Shown in pieces: positions 26,793 through 35,868 of a stretch of DNA of 64,000 bases. A model generated the notes under the pieces. The model worked only from the letters and a program-made list of their open reading frames with translations, was not told the origin of the DNA and ran no database searches. Numbering within the stretch: position 1 is the first letter of the stretch; each line of letters opens with the position of its first letter. The translations under genes were made by a program, and so were the position numbers. This stretch comes from Bosea sp. 685 (GTDB taxonomy: Bacteria > Pseudomonadota > Alphaproteobacteria > Rhizobiales > Beijerinckiaceae), in assembly GCF_031884435.1 (NCBI RefSeq), contig NZ_CP134779.1, positions 4,278,001 through 4,342,000 of the forward strand. The letters are read 5' to 3'.

Positions 26793-28352
26793 TCAGCGCT
26801 TCCCGCCCATCATGCTGCCAAGCACCCCGCGCAAAATCGCGGTGCCGACCTGGCGGCCGATCGAGGTCGCGGCCGAGCGGGCCGCCGAGGTGATGATCTT
26901 CTCGGTCATGCTCTGCGGCAGGGCGCCGCCGCGGCTGCCGGGGCCGGTCTTGGGGCGCGGCGCGTTCGAGCCGCCACCGAACCAGCCGCCGATCGTGTCC
27001 ATGATGCCGCCGCCGCCCGTGGTCGAGGCTTCGACCGGCGAGCCGTCGGGCTGCAGGTTCTTGCGCCGCATCAGCTCCTCGTAAGCCGAGTCGGCGTCGA
27101 TCATGGTGTCGTATTTGCCCTTGAAGCCCGAGGCGTTCATCGCCTGCTGGCGCTCCTGCACGCTGCAGGGCCCAACCTGCGCCATGGGCGGTGCGATCAG
27201 CGTGCGCTCGACCATGGTCGGCGTGCCCTTGCCTTCCAGTGTTGAGGTCAAGGCCTCGCCGACGGCAAGCTGCGTGATCGCCTCCTCGGTCTTGAATTTC
27301 GGGTTCTGGCGGAAGGTTTCGGCAGCAGCCCGCACCGCCTTCTGGTCGCGCGGGGTGAAGGCGCGCAAGGCGTGCTGGACGCGGTTGCCGAGCTGGGCCA
27401 GCACCGTATCGGGGATATCGAGCGGGTTCTGCGTGACGAAATAGACGCCGACGCCCTTCGAGCGGATCAGCCTGACCACCTGCTCGACCGCCGTCAGCAA
27501 GGCCTTTGGCGCGCCGTTGAACAGCAGATGCGCCTCGTCGAAGAAGAAGACGAGTTTTGGCTTGTCGAGATCGCCGACCTCGGGAAGCTGCTCGAACAAT
27601 TCCGAGAGCAGCCAGAGCAGGAAGGTGGCGTAGAGCCTGGGATTGGCCATCAGCTTGTCGGCCGCCATGATGTTGACGATGCCGCGGCCGTCGCGGTCGG
27701 TCTTCATCAGGTCGTTGATGTCGAGCGCCGGCTCGCCGAAGAACAGATCGCCCTTCTGGTTCTCGAGCACCAGCAATTGGCGCTGGATCGTGCCGACCGA
27801 CTGGGCGGTGACATTGCCGTATTTCGTCGTCAGATCCGAGGCGTTCTCGGCGATGAAGGAGAGGATCGCGCGCAGATCCTTGAGATCCAGCAATAGCAGC
27901 TTCTGCTCGTCGGCGATGCGGAAGGCGATATTGAGCACGCCCTCCTGGGTGTCGTTGAGGTCGAGCAGGCGGGCGAGCAAGAGCGGGCCCATCTCGGAAA
28001 TGGTGGCGCGGACGGGGTGGCCCTGCTCGCCGAAGACGTCCCAGAACACGGTGGTGAACTGGTCGGGCTCATACTTCACGCCGATTTCCGCGGCGCGCTT
28101 GACGAAGGCCGGCTGGGAGCTGCCGGGCGCCGCGATCCCTGAAAGGTCGCCCTTGATGTCGGCGGCGAAGACCGGCACGCCGTTGCGGGCAAAGCCTTCC
28201 GCCATCACCTGCAGCGTCACGGTCTTGCCCGTGCCGGTCGCGCCCGTCACCAGCCCGTGGCGGTTGGCGAGCTTGAGCAGCAGGTTTTCGGCCTTCCAGC
28301 TCTTGCCGATCAGGATCGCGCCATCGTCCACCACGAGATCTGCTTTCGCCAT
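26793..28352 (-). CDS. HerA/YjgR-type P-loop ATPase (DUF853)
   Basis: The 519-residue protein has Walker A in VTGATGTGKTVTLQVMAEGF and Walker B in LVFFFDEAHLLF. Later blocks are GVYFVTQNPLDIPDTVLAQL and RVQHALRAFTPRDQKAV, which define the YjgR branch of the HerA-FtsK superfamily. A Gly-rich segment separates the ATPase from a short conserved C-terminal helix region (SAARSAATSIGRQVGTAILR). The cellular role of YjgR proteins is not established. It is a single gene read away from the small protein at 28519. Confidence 0.92.
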   Translation of the reverse strand: MAKADLVVDDGAILIGKSWKAENLLLKLANRHGLVTGATGTGKTVTLQVMAEGFARNGVPVFAADIKGDLSGIAAPGSSQPAFVKRAAEIGVKYEPDQFTTVFWDVFGEQGHPVRATISEMGPLLLARLLDLNDTQEGVLNIAFRIADEQKLLLLDLKDLRAILSFIAENASDLTTKYGNVTAQSVGTIQRQLLVLENQKGDLFFGEPALDINDLMKTDRDGRGIVNIMAADKLMANPRLYATFLLWLLSELFEQLPEVGDLDKPKLVFFFDEAHLLFNGAPKALLTAVEQVVRLIRSKGVGVYFVTQNPLDIPDTVLAQLGNRVQHALRAFTPRDQKAVRAAAETFRQNPKFKTEEAITQLAVGEALTSTLEGKGTPTMVERTLIAPPMAQVGPCSVQERQQAMNASGFKGKYDTMIDADSAYEELMRRKNLQPDGSPVEASTTGGGGIMDTIGGWFGGGSNAPRPKTGPGSRGGALPQSMTEKIITSAARSAATSIGRQVGTAILRGVLGSMMGGKR

Positions 28353-28518
28353 GCCGTCCGCCTGTTGTGTTATCGAAAAGTCAGGGCAAGGGTGTAGCGA
28401 AACGCGCCAGTCGGCGGAAGCCCGCTACCCGCTTGATTAGATCGTTAATATGTGAACTATCGCGCAACCGCGTCGTGCCATCAAGAATGCCGCACCATCA
28501 AGGACAGGGACAAGACCC

Positions 28519-28905
28519 ATGGACGAACTGATCTCCCGCATCATCGCGGCCTCCGGCCTCGATGAGAGCCTCGCCCGCAAGGCGATCGGCATCATTCTCG
28601 CCTTCCTGCAGAAGGAAGGCCCGCCGGCCGAGATCGGCCAATTGATGACCTCCCTGCCCGGCGCGCAGGAGCTTGCCGACAGTGAGGGCGGCGCCAAGGG
28701 CGGGCTGATGGGCATGGTCGGCGGCCTGATGGGCGGTGGTGGCGGCGTCATGGCGCTCGGCGGCCAGTTGATGGGCGCCGGCCTCTCGATGGGCCAGATC
28801 CAGTCGGTCTCGAAGGAGATGTTCGCGGTCGGCCGCGAAAAGGCCGGCGAGGACACCATGGGCGCGATCGTCGGCGCCATTCCGGGGCTCGGCCAGTTCG
28901 TCTGA
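28519..28905 (+). CDS. Small Gly/Met-rich protein of unknown function
   Basis: The 128-residue product starts with helical segments (MDELISRIIAASGLDESLAR, KAIGIILAFLQKEGPPAEIG), then a Gly/Met-rich stretch (about 65-95) that could insert in a membrane, and ends AIPGLGQFV. The first part resembles the repeats of DUF2267/DUF2780-like proteins, an uncertain match. A ribosome site (AAGGACAGGGA) lies upstream of the ATG, and a strong terminator follows 25 bases after the stop, so it is a single-gene transcript. Confidence 0.8.
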   Translation: MDELISRIIAASGLDESLARKAIGIILAFLQKEGPPAEIGQLMTSLPGAQELADSEGGAKGGLMGMVGGLMGGGGGVMALGGQLMGAGLSMGQIQSVSKEMFAVGREKAGEDTMGAIVGAIPGLGQFV

Positions 28906-28930
28906 GCAACGCCCCGGAGACCATCAAGCG

Positions 28931-28957
28931 AAGCCGCCCGGAATGGGCGGCTTTTTT
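28931..28957 (+). terminator. Rho-independent terminator
   Basis: A perfect 9-bp GC-rich stem (28931-28939, aagccgccc, with 28945-28953) and five-base loop are followed by a run of six T. It ends the transcript of the small gene at 28519-28905. Confidence 0.92.
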
Positions 28958-29111
28958 GTTGGGTGGTGGGTGTCAAGGCGCCCGACGTGGCGAATGTCTC
29001 AGATGGGCGGACAGTGGAAGTTCGACGGCACGTCGGCGAACGGCAGCGCCTTCTGCCCGACACTCGCTTCCGATATGAAGGGACGACACTCAAAGGACCA
29101 GCGAGGTTTGC

Positions 29112-29462
29112 GTGATCCAGCTTCGGAACGCCGCTCTGTGGGCGACAACAATTGGAGCGACTGTCGGCATTCCACTCGTAATGCTAGCGATCATCGGATA
29201 CATCCTGCCGCTTAGTGCCTCCGAAGCCTTGAGCAAACCGCCAAAAGGAGCCCACGAATTCGGGTTCTGGCTCCTTCTCCTGCTCTCCTTACCGTTCTGG
29301 CTGGCAGCCTCCTGGCTATCAGCTCTAGCCACCGTCAACGAGAGACAGGATCGGGGAGGACGACGCCGTGCAATCTGGGCTTTGGCGTTACTTTTCTCGG
29401 CGCTAGCGATGGCCGCAATCAACAACATTCTCGGCTTCGGCGACCTGTTTAGTCTCGTGTGA
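29112..29462 (+). CDS. Small membrane protein of unknown function
   Basis: The frame starts with GTG at 29112 and encodes 116 residues with three or four hydrophobic segments: LWATTIGATVGIPLVMLAII, FGFWLLLLLSLPFWLAASWL and AIWALALLFSALAMAAINNI, separated by a charged loop (NERQDRGGRRR). No family is recognised. The local base composition is more AT-rich than the core genes. It is followed closely by a gene on the opposite strand of similar character, so this is a small accessory island. Confidence 0.6.
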   Translation: MIQLRNAALWATTIGATVGIPLVMLAIIGYILPLSASEALSKPPKGAHEFGFWLLLLLSLPFWLAASWLSALATVNERQDRGGRRRAIWALALLFSALAMAAINNILGFGDLFSLV

Positions 29463-29516
29463 GGAGACGTTGAGGCGGCAAGCTCCAAGGTCCGAAATGG
29501 GTGGGAACAGTCAGCT

Positions 29517-29930
29517 TCAATACGAGCTGAACAACGGTGCGTTCGATGCCTGTCCACGATGCTTTCCAACGGCGCAGAGAGGTCGAATTTCCTTGCATTC
29601 GACCTCAAAAACCCACCGCTCGCGCTTTAGGAACGGCGGGTCGAAAAAGCCCCAAGCGTATCGCGAACAAAGCCAGATAGCGCGGTCCTGAACGTAGGAA
29701 CTGCGGTCGCAAGTGAAGCCGCTGGACTGGGCAAATGCGATAACATCCTCGCCATTGCGATGCAGTGCCTTCGCAATATCGTCAGTTACATCAGTTCCGA
29801 AGCTATCCCGCCATGCTGCCCGATATGCTTCGTCTAGTTTGCCCCGCTCCTGAGAAGAAGCCCACACTATCGAGCCAAGAAGTATCACCCCACACCACGC
29901 GGCATACACTCGCATCTCGGTGAGCTTCAT
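29517..29930 (-). CDS. Small exported or membrane-anchored protein of unknown function
   Basis: The 137-residue product has one N-terminal hydrophobic segment (VYAAWCGVILLGSIVWASS), then a soluble part with AYRAAWRDSFGTDVTDDIAK and aromatic/Cys-containing blocks (CDRSSYVQDRAIWLCSRYAW). It could be a signal-anchored periplasmic protein. The DNA is less GC-rich than the surrounding core genes. It converges on the small membrane protein gene at 29112-29462 and has no recognised relatives. Confidence 0.6.
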   Translation of the reverse strand: MKLTEMRVYAAWCGVILLGSIVWASSQERGKLDEAYRAAWRDSFGTDVTDDIAKALHRNGEDVIAFAQSSGFTCDRSSYVQDRAIWLCSRYAWGFFDPPFLKRERWVFEVECKEIRPLCAVGKHRGQASNAPLFSSY

Positions 29931-30483
29931 AGATGCCTCTTATTCCTAAAGCGGCGTCGGTTATGCGGACTCCAATGGGGCATCGCAAGGTGAGCTATGG
30001 GCTCGTGAGCCAACTCTCCCGCCAGGTCTCCGGCCTCTCTCAGATATCCGTTGGCGGTCTATCGATATCGCCCAGAGCGTTTCGCATTGAGATCGAGACG
30101 CTCGGGCTATCCCGGGCGACCTGAGGGAGACACGGGATCCATGCCTGAGCCTTGCCGATCAGTGCTCCGGCATGGATCCCGGATCGGCGCCGCTGACGCG
30201 GCTTGTCCGGGATGACACGCCCTGCGATGCGATCTGATCGCACCCGACCTAATACCGACCGCCTTCAGCGCTGAGCGATGGCGTTATTCTCTCCCGTCAT
30301 TCCGGGACATGGCGCAGCCATGGGCCCGGAACCCAGAACCGATGCGTGTCCTCGTTAAGTGAGCCGGCGACCCGCGCCTTCTCATGCAGCGGCAACGGTT
30401 TTGGGTTCCGGGCTCGATCCTTCGGATCGCTCCGGAATGACGGCTGCGGCTCGGCCATAACCCGGTCTCAAGCGCCGCCAGTA
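29931..30483. repeat. Gene-free interval with two REP-like palindromes
   Basis: An element at 30131-30218 contains ggatccatgcc paired with ggcatggatcc, then a second pair around gtccgggatgac. Another at 30295-30442 begins gtcattccgggacatgg and ends with the reverse-complementary gctccggaatgacgg, with gggcccggaaccca pairing inside. Both belong to the same broad class as the elements at 17868, 32211 and 63862. No gene with a plausible start is visible in this 550-base gap. Confidence 0.75.
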
Positions 30484-31680
30484 TTAAGACCCAATCGCCC
30501 TGAAGATCAGCGCCGCATTGATCCCGCCGAAGGCGAAGGAGTTCGACATCGCGACCGGAATCGGCATCGCCCGGCCCTGATTGGGCACGCAGTCGAAGTC
30601 GCATTCGGAGTCTGGAGCGTCGAAATTGGCGGTCGGCGGGGCCATTGAGTTCTCGATCGCCATGATCGTCGCGATCGCTTCAAAAGCGCCAGCCGCGCCC
30701 AGCGCATGGCCGGTCACGCCCTTGGTCGAGGAGACCGGCGGCAGCGGCCGCTCGCCGAACAGGCGCTTCAGGGCTTGCGTCTCGGTTCGGTCATTGGCGC
30801 GGGTGCCGGTGCCATGGGCGTTGACATAAGCGAGATCGCCCGCGCTCAGCCCGGCATCGGTCAGGGCCAGGCTCATGGCGCTCACCATGCCGTCGGCATT
30901 GGGCGCGACGATGTCGCCCGCATCGGCGCTGAAGCCGAAGCCTGCCGCCTCGACCGCCGGCTTGAGGCCGCGGCTGCGCGCATGCGCCTCGGTCTCCAGC
31001 ACGATGATGCCGGCGCCCTCGGACAGCACCAGCCCGTCGCGCCCCGCAGCAAAAGGCCGGCAGTGGCTGCGCGACATGATCTTCATGGCGTCCCAGGCGA
31101 TCAGGGTTCCAGCCGAGAGCGGAGCTTCCGTGCCCCCGGCGATGACGATGTCGGCGAGGCCGGCGCGCAGGAACTGCATGGCGATGCCGATGGCGTGGCT
31201 GGCGGAGGCGCAGGCGCTCGAGGTCACGAAGCAGGGGCCGGTCGCGCCCGAGTTGATCGAAACCCAGCTCGCCGACGAGCTGACCATGACCTTGGGCACC
31301 GTCATCGGATGGGGACGCTTGTTCAGGTGGTAGAGCCTCGAATACTGATCGTCGACGCTGCATTGCCCGCCGGCGGAGTTGCCGAGGATGACGCCGACGC
31401 GCTCGGGGCGCGGCAGGCCGGTTCCGAGACCCGCGGCAACAAGCGCCTGGCGCGCCGCCGCGACAGCAAACAGGGCGTTGCGGTCGCAGGCCGAGCGTGG
31501 GAGGTCCAGCCCCGCCATGAAGTCTTCGCCCGGGACTTCCGCCACGCGAATGCCCTTGCCCGGCAAGGCGGAGGCTTCACCGATGCTCCCGCGCCCTGCC
31601 AGCAGAGCCTGCCAGAAGCTGTCAGTGTCGCAACCGATGGGGGAGACGACGCCGAGGCCAGAGACGACGATCCGCGTCAT
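30484..31680 (-). CDS. Beta-ketoacyl-ACP synthase (KAS II / NodE-like)
   Basis: The 398-residue enzyme has the thiolase-fold condensing triad: Cys157 in SSACASASHA, His289 in VNAHGTGTRAND and His325 with Lys320 in STKGVTGHALGAAG. It elongates an acyl chain bound to an acyl carrier protein using malonyl-ACP. The start at 31680 (MTRIVVSGLG) is the usual one for the family. Two upstream in-frame ATGs lie within a tandem repeat and would add MKAGG-type residues. It lies 29 bases after an unusual carrier protein gene, like the nodF-nodE pair, so it is more likely dedicated to a special lipid than to bulk fatty acid synthesis. Confidence 0.92.
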   Translation of the reverse strand: MTRIVVSGLGVVSPIGCDTDSFWQALLAGRGSIGEASALPGKGIRVAEVPGEDFMAGLDLPRSACDRNALFAVAAARQALVAAGLGTGLPRPERVGVILGNSAGGQCSVDDQYSRLYHLNKRPHPMTVPKVMVSSSASWVSINSGATGPCFVTSSACASASHAIGIAMQFLRAGLADIVIAGGTEAPLSAGTLIAWDAMKIMSRSHCRPFAAGRDGLVLSEGAGIIVLETEAHARSRGLKPAVEAAGFGFSADAGDIVAPNADGMVSAMSLALTDAGLSAGDLAYVNAHGTGTRANDRTETQALKRLFGERPLPPVSSTKGVTGHALGAAGAFEAIATIMAIENSMAPPTANFDAPDSECDFDCVPNQGRAMPIPVAMSNSFAFGGINAALIFRAIGS

Positions 31681-31683
31681 CCC

Positions 31684-31731
31684 GCCTGCTTTCATGCCGC
31701 CGCCTGCTTTCATGCCGCCTGCTTTTTGGCC
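31684..31731. repeat. Short tandem repeat across the carrier protein stop and ketosynthase start
   Basis: The unit gcctgctttcatgcc occurs twice exactly, with a third partial copy (gcctgctttttggc), covering the 3' end of the carrier protein gene and the gap before the ketosynthase. Each full unit carries an ATG in frame with the ketosynthase on the minus strand. Confidence 0.8.
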
Positions 31732-32009
31732 AAGAGCTTGCCGACTTCGTCGCAAAGCTCGCCGATCGTCCTCACATCGTTGATGTTGTTATTGGCGTTG
31801 TAGTCGATCTCGATGTTGAAATGGTCTTCGATCTTGAAGATGATCTCGACGAAATCATAGGAGTTGAAACCGGTATCCTCGAGCAGGGTCTCGGGCCCCC
31901 AGGCAATGGCCGCAAGCTTTCCGCGACCGCGCGATGCGTTTTCCGCGATGACCTGCTGGAGCATCTCGATGAGGACATCGATCGTGACCCGCGGCGCCTC
32001 ACTTGTCAT
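31710..32009 (-). CDS. Divergent acyl carrier protein (NodF-like context)
   Basis: From the ATG at 32009 the product is 99 residues. Ser50 in TGFNSYDFVEIIFKIED is at the phosphopantetheine attachment site; the usual DSL is NSY here. The following IEDHFNIEIDY fits helices II and III of carrier proteins. The C terminus ends in a basic KKQAA tail. It is not the housekeeping AcpP nor clearly AcpXL. It is the first gene of a two-gene unit with the ketosynthase. A TTG at 32051 could add 14 residues but is less likely. Confidence 0.85.
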   Translation of the reverse strand: MTSEAPRVTIDVLIEMLQQVIAENASRGRGKLAAIAWGPETLLEDTGFNSYDFVEIIFKIEDHFNIEIDYNANNNINDVRTIGELCDEVGKLLAKKQAA

Positions 32010-32406
32010 GGTCTTGGTGCTTTCCCCATCCGAAACAGCTTGATCGCACAATTGCTTGAGTCCGCCGGGGCCGTAAACCGTTTATCGGTTCATGCGCGCA
32101 ACCGGCGCGGCGTATGTGAGCAGGCCTGGGACACACCAGCCCTCATCCTGTGATGCTTCTCCGCAATGAAGCCAATGATTTCGACGGCTCTGTTTTGACC
32201 TTTTATGCGCCGTCATCCTGGGCAAAGCGAAGCTTCGGCCCGGGATCCATCGTAGAGCTGCGGAGCCCTACGATGGATCCCGGAGCTGCGCGGCTGCGCC
32301 GCTTGTCCGGGATGACGATGCGGGTGATGGCAAGCGATCAGGAGCTGTTGATATCGCTCTCAGGCCAGGCTCCTCAGGATGGGCAGCGCGTCGCGCGGCG
32401 GGTCGG
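32010..32406. repeat. Intergenic interval with a REP-like palindrome
   Basis: The element at 32211-32316 has cgtcatcctgggcaaagcg at one end and the pairing tccgggatgacg at the other, with cgggatccatcgtag matched by ctacgatggatcccg inside. The promoter for the carrier protein operon should lie between this element and 32010. I see no gene in this 400-base gap. Confidence 0.7.
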
Positions 32407-33474
32407 CTAAGCGATCGGCCCGATCGAATCGTCGAGATAATACCATTGCGCGAGGTGGCGCAGGATGATCGGCTCGATCCGGCCGTTGATGAAGGCGACA
32501 TCGGCAAGCGCGTCATCGCCTTCGGGATCCATGAAGAACGGCTCCTCGAAATGCAACCGGAAGCGGACGTTCTCCATCCGCTCGCAATAGACCACGACGA
32601 GCTGCGCGCCGGTACGCCGGGCGAGCTTGGCCGCCAGGGCCAGATTGCCCTTGATGTGAGGCGGGCGCCCGAACAGCGGCGCCATCATCGTGCTGCCGCG
32701 CTTTTCATCCGGGAAGATGGCGAGGACGCCGTTGCCTTTCAGGATGGACAGCGCCTGCAGCGCGCCTATCCGGTCGGGGGAGAGCACCTTGACGTCGAAG
32801 CCGCTGCGCGTCGCATCGGCGATGTCGCGATGGGCCGCATTCTCCGGAACCTCGGAGATCGAGGCGATCGAAACACCGATCTTCTGCATCGCCGCAGCCA
32901 TCACCTCCCAATTGCCGAGATGCAAGCAGAGCGCGATGGTCGGGATCCTGCCGAGATTGGCGCGGGGGGCCTCGATGCCGACGAGCTCCATCCGCCTGGC
33001 GGAGGTCAGGCGATGGACGATGGAGAACTCGGCCATCAATCGCCCGACATTGTCGACGAAGCGCCAGACCAGCGTCTCGACGTCCGCCGCCGGCATGGCC
33101 GGGAAATGCTGCCGGATATTGGCGCGGGCCTTGCGAGCGACATCCGGGTCGATGAAGCGGATCTTGAGCCAGGCCAGGCGGGCGCCGAGATTCGAGACGA
33201 ACCTGATCGGCAAGTGCCGCATGGCGTGATGCAGCACGCGCTCCAGGGCCTGCATGGGCAACGATCCATACCAGAGGGTCTGTCGGGCAGAACGCTCGAC
33301 GATGCGGGCGGGCACAAGCCACCTTTCGGACGCAGTGTCGGGCGGCAGGCCCGTCGAGCCTATAGCCTCATCGGGGCGGCGCTTCAAAGTGGCGCTTTGT
33401 CCAGGCTGGAACTCATGGCTGAGTGTCGCGCGGGAGATCGCCAGGGCAAGCCGCCCTCCCAGCTGTCGAGCCAT
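32407..33474 (-). CDS. LpxL/HtrB-type lysophospholipid (lipid A) acyltransferase
   Basis: The 355-residue protein has the acyltransferase motif HLGNWE (His185-x4-Glu190) and later family blocks LAIFPDEKRG, GRPPHIKGNLALAAKLARRT and VVYCERMENVRFRLHFEEPF. Enzymes of this family transfer acyl chains from ACP to lipid A precursors or ornithine-type lipids at the inner membrane. The start at 33474 is supported by GGAGG six bases upstream; it gives an N-terminal extension of about 70 residues compared with the core family, so an internal ATG at 33255 is an alternative. It is on the same strand as the carrier protein/ketosynthase pair, 400 bases upstream. Confidence 0.88.
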   Translation of the reverse strand: MARQLGGRLALAISRATLSHEFQPGQSATLKRRPDEAIGSTGLPPDTASERWLVPARIVERSARQTLWYGSLPMQALERVLHHAMRHLPIRFVSNLGARLAWLKIRFIDPDVARKARANIRQHFPAMPAADVETLVWRFVDNVGRLMAEFSIVHRLTSARRMELVGIEAPRANLGRIPTIALCLHLGNWEVMAAAMQKIGVSIASISEVPENAAHRDIADATRSGFDVKVLSPDRIGALQALSILKGNGVLAIFPDEKRGSTMMAPLFGRPPHIKGNLALAAKLARRTGAQLVVVYCERMENVRFRLHFEEPFFMDPEGDDALADVAFINGRIEPIILRHLAQWYYLDDSIGPIA

Positions 33475-33589
33475 CTCCCACCTCCGCCAGCGCTGAAGAT
33501 TTTTGCGCGGAAGATCACTTGCAGCTTGCGATAGCTCACCATGCTCGGGCTATGGTGTTTGCACAACCAACGCTTGCAATGGCGGAGTG

Positions 33590-35785
33590 ATGATACCCCC
33601 TGACCACCGGAATCCCCCTCCGTTGTCGCATGCCCGGAGCTGGTTGCAGCACCTGCCACTGAGATGGGGCCGCAATGTCGGTATCATCGGCCTGGTAATC
33701 TCTGCGGGGGCGCTGCTTCTCACGCCGCCGTCGTCACCGTCGGAGCTGGCGAGCCTCGTCAGAGCTTATGTCGCGACATCGGCTTTATTCGCCTTCTTCT
33801 CATATCTCGCCGGGCTTCTGGCCTGTTACGAACTGCGGAAGCCCTTCGGACGCAGCCCGGCGGAAGCGCTTGGACGTATCGCACCCAGATTCGTCGCGAG
33901 CGCGGCGGTTCTCGCCGCCGTGCTATTGCTCATAGAGTTCCTGTTCCAGTGGCGGGATGGCCATCGTCTCGGCCTCTCCGGCAACGCGGCCGAGGACGCC
34001 GGATATTGCGTTGGCTTTATGGGATCGGCGGCCCTCCTCGGGTTCCTCGTCGCTCTCGTATCGAAATGGGGTTTGAGACGGGCGATCAAGCGCGACGGAA
34101 CATCTCGCGGGCGGGAACGCCAGGAGCCCCTGTTTTCGCCGCTCGCCGGCGAGCCTATGACCGTCCCTGGGCCCGGTCCGATCAGCGCCGCCCCCATCGC
34201 TCCCGTGATTGCAAAGCCCGCCGCCCCCGCGCGCCGATCCACGAACTTCATCCTCCGGCACTGGCGGGGCGAAAACTCGCTGGCATGGTCCTATTGGGGC
34301 GTCGCCGTCGTCGGCAACGTGCTCGGGCTTGGCGCGATCATCGGCGTCAGGCTGCTCTTCTCAACGGATAAGGGGTTCGATCCAGGGCCGATATTCTGGG
34401 TTCTGGTCACCAGTTGGTCGATCGTTCTCGTCGTTTTGCTCTGGCAGGTCGTCGGCACCTGGCGGTCCGCCACCCGTCACGCCGCACGCAGGACCGCTGC
34501 CAATCTCGGCACGCGCTGGGCGACCGCGGCGAAGATCATGCTGGTGCTCGGCGTGATACGCACCGTTGCGGAGTTCACGCAGGGCGGCTTGCTGCAACTG
34601 GCCGAGACCTACGATATGGCTTTCCGTGGCGATCCGCGGATGCCGGCCTACTCACTTCGCGTGATGAGGAACGGAACCGAGATAGAGGTTTCCGGCGGCT
34701 TCAAGTTCGGCTTGACCGCCGATTTCGAGCGGGTCGTCAGCGCCTCTCCACGGATCAGGGTGGTGCATCTCACGAGCACGGGCGGCCGCATCGGCGAGGC
34801 CGAGAAGCTGAACAAGGCGATAAGCCGGAGAAGCCTGCTCACCTACGTGCCGACGCATTGCGAATCCGCTTGCACCTTGGCTTTCGCCGCCGGCCGAGAG
34901 CGATGGCTCCACAGGAGCGGCAAGCTCGGCTTCCACGGGCCGGCTTTCCCGGGCATGACGCCCGCCGACCTGGAGGTCGCCACGAGCGCATGGAAGGCGC
35001 AGTTTAAGGCTGCGGGTTTTGCCCAGAGCTTCGTCGATCGCGCACTCGCGGTGCCCAGCGCCGAGATGTGGTATCCGACCGTGCCGGAATTGAGCTTTGC
35101 CCAAGCCATCACGGACGTTGCAGACGGCTCCGAGTTTGCGGCGTCCGGCTATCCGGCGGGCGCAACAGCGGAGAAGCTCGCCGAGGGTCTGGCGAAATAT
35201 GTTCCGGCATACGCCGCCATGCAGGCCCGTCTTCCCCAGGATTTCCAGCGGATCGCCGGGACCTATTACGATGGCTATATGAACGGCATGTCGGAAACCG
35301 AACTCATAGCCGCGTTCCGTGGGCAGCTGATACCGATTCTCCAGGCCAACAAGGCCAGAGCGGACGATGCCGTGCTCATCGAGTTCGCCAGGGTGACTCT
35401 GGACCAATATGTGGTGCTGGGGCAGAAAAACCCGAGCCTCTGCTATCGCTATGCTGCGGGCGTCGGCAGTCCGGCGAACATCTCGGACGTCGTGCCGCAG
35501 GCTTTGATCCAGCGTGAGCTGGCGCTCGGCGAGCGAGCGATCACCACCGCCGCACCGCGTCCGCCGATCGACCCGCAGATCCTGGAAGCGCTGATGTCCC
35601 GGGTGCAAGCGGCACTCGCCAAACGCTTCACCGCGGAGACGTTGGGCATCTTCCAGCTGTCATCCGTTCCGCCAGCGCAGCACGCGGACTACTGCAACAT
35701 CGCGGTGGCGCTGTATCAGGAGATCGTGGCGCTGCCCCCGCCCGAAGCCGCGCTCATCCTGCGCAGCTTCGAGACGCCATCGTGA
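33590..35785 (+). CDS. Multi-pass membrane protein with periplasmic ClpP-like (COG3904-type) domain
   Basis: The 731-residue product has about seven membrane helices in its first half (for example VGIIGLVISAGALLL, FVASAAVLAAVLLLIEFLF, IFWVLVTSWSIVLVVLLW). After about residue 355 comes a soluble domain with HLTSTGGRIGEAEKLNKAI, a candidate nucleophile Ser in THCESACTLAFAAG and KLGFHGPAFPG. This is the pattern of ClpP/crotonase-fold periplasmic proteins of COG3904, where the STGG loop and the CxSAC serine are conserved. The last 250 residues are helical and unrecognised. Protease activity is inferred, not shown. The start codon is uncertain: a GTG at 33587 directly precedes the ATG at 33590. 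Confidence 0.8.
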   Translation: MIPPDHRNPPPLSHARSWLQHLPLRWGRNVGIIGLVISAGALLLTPPSSPSELASLVRAYVATSALFAFFSYLAGLLACYELRKPFGRSPAEALGRIAPRFVASAAVLAAVLLLIEFLFQWRDGHRLGLSGNAAEDAGYCVGFMGSAALLGFLVALVSKWGLRRAIKRDGTSRGRERQEPLFSPLAGEPMTVPGPGPISAAPIAPVIAKPAAPARRSTNFILRHWRGENSLAWSYWGVAVVGNVLGLGAIIGVRLLFSTDKGFDPGPIFWVLVTSWSIVLVVLLWQVVGTWRSATRHAARRTAANLGTRWATAAKIMLVLGVIRTVAEFTQGGLLQLAETYDMAFRGDPRMPAYSLRVMRNGTEIEVSGGFKFGLTADFERVVSASPRIRVVHLTSTGGRIGEAEKLNKAISRRSLLTYVPTHCESACTLAFAAGRERWLHRSGKLGFHGPAFPGMTPADLEVATSAWKAQFKAAGFAQSFVDRALAVPSAEMWYPTVPELSFAQAITDVADGSEFAASGYPAGATAEKLAEGLAKYVPAYAAMQARLPQDFQRIAGTYYDGYMNGMSETELIAAFRGQLIPILQANKARADDAVLIEFARVTLDQYVVLGQKNPSLCYRYAAGVGSPANISDVVPQALIQRELALGERAITTAAPRPPIDPQILEALMSRVQAALAKRFTAETLGIFQLSSVPPAQHADYCNIAVALYQEIVALPPPEAALILRSFETPS

Positions 35786-35868
35786 TCAACGCTTGAAAGA
35801 GATGATCGGCGGCATGGCCGGGACATGCCGTCGGTATTGCCGCTGGCCTTGCGGGCGACAGGCCGCCT

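Noticed and set aside
29933..30124. 63-codon plus-strand frame
   Set aside because: It lies in a repeat-containing gap, has no ribosome site and no protein-like pattern.
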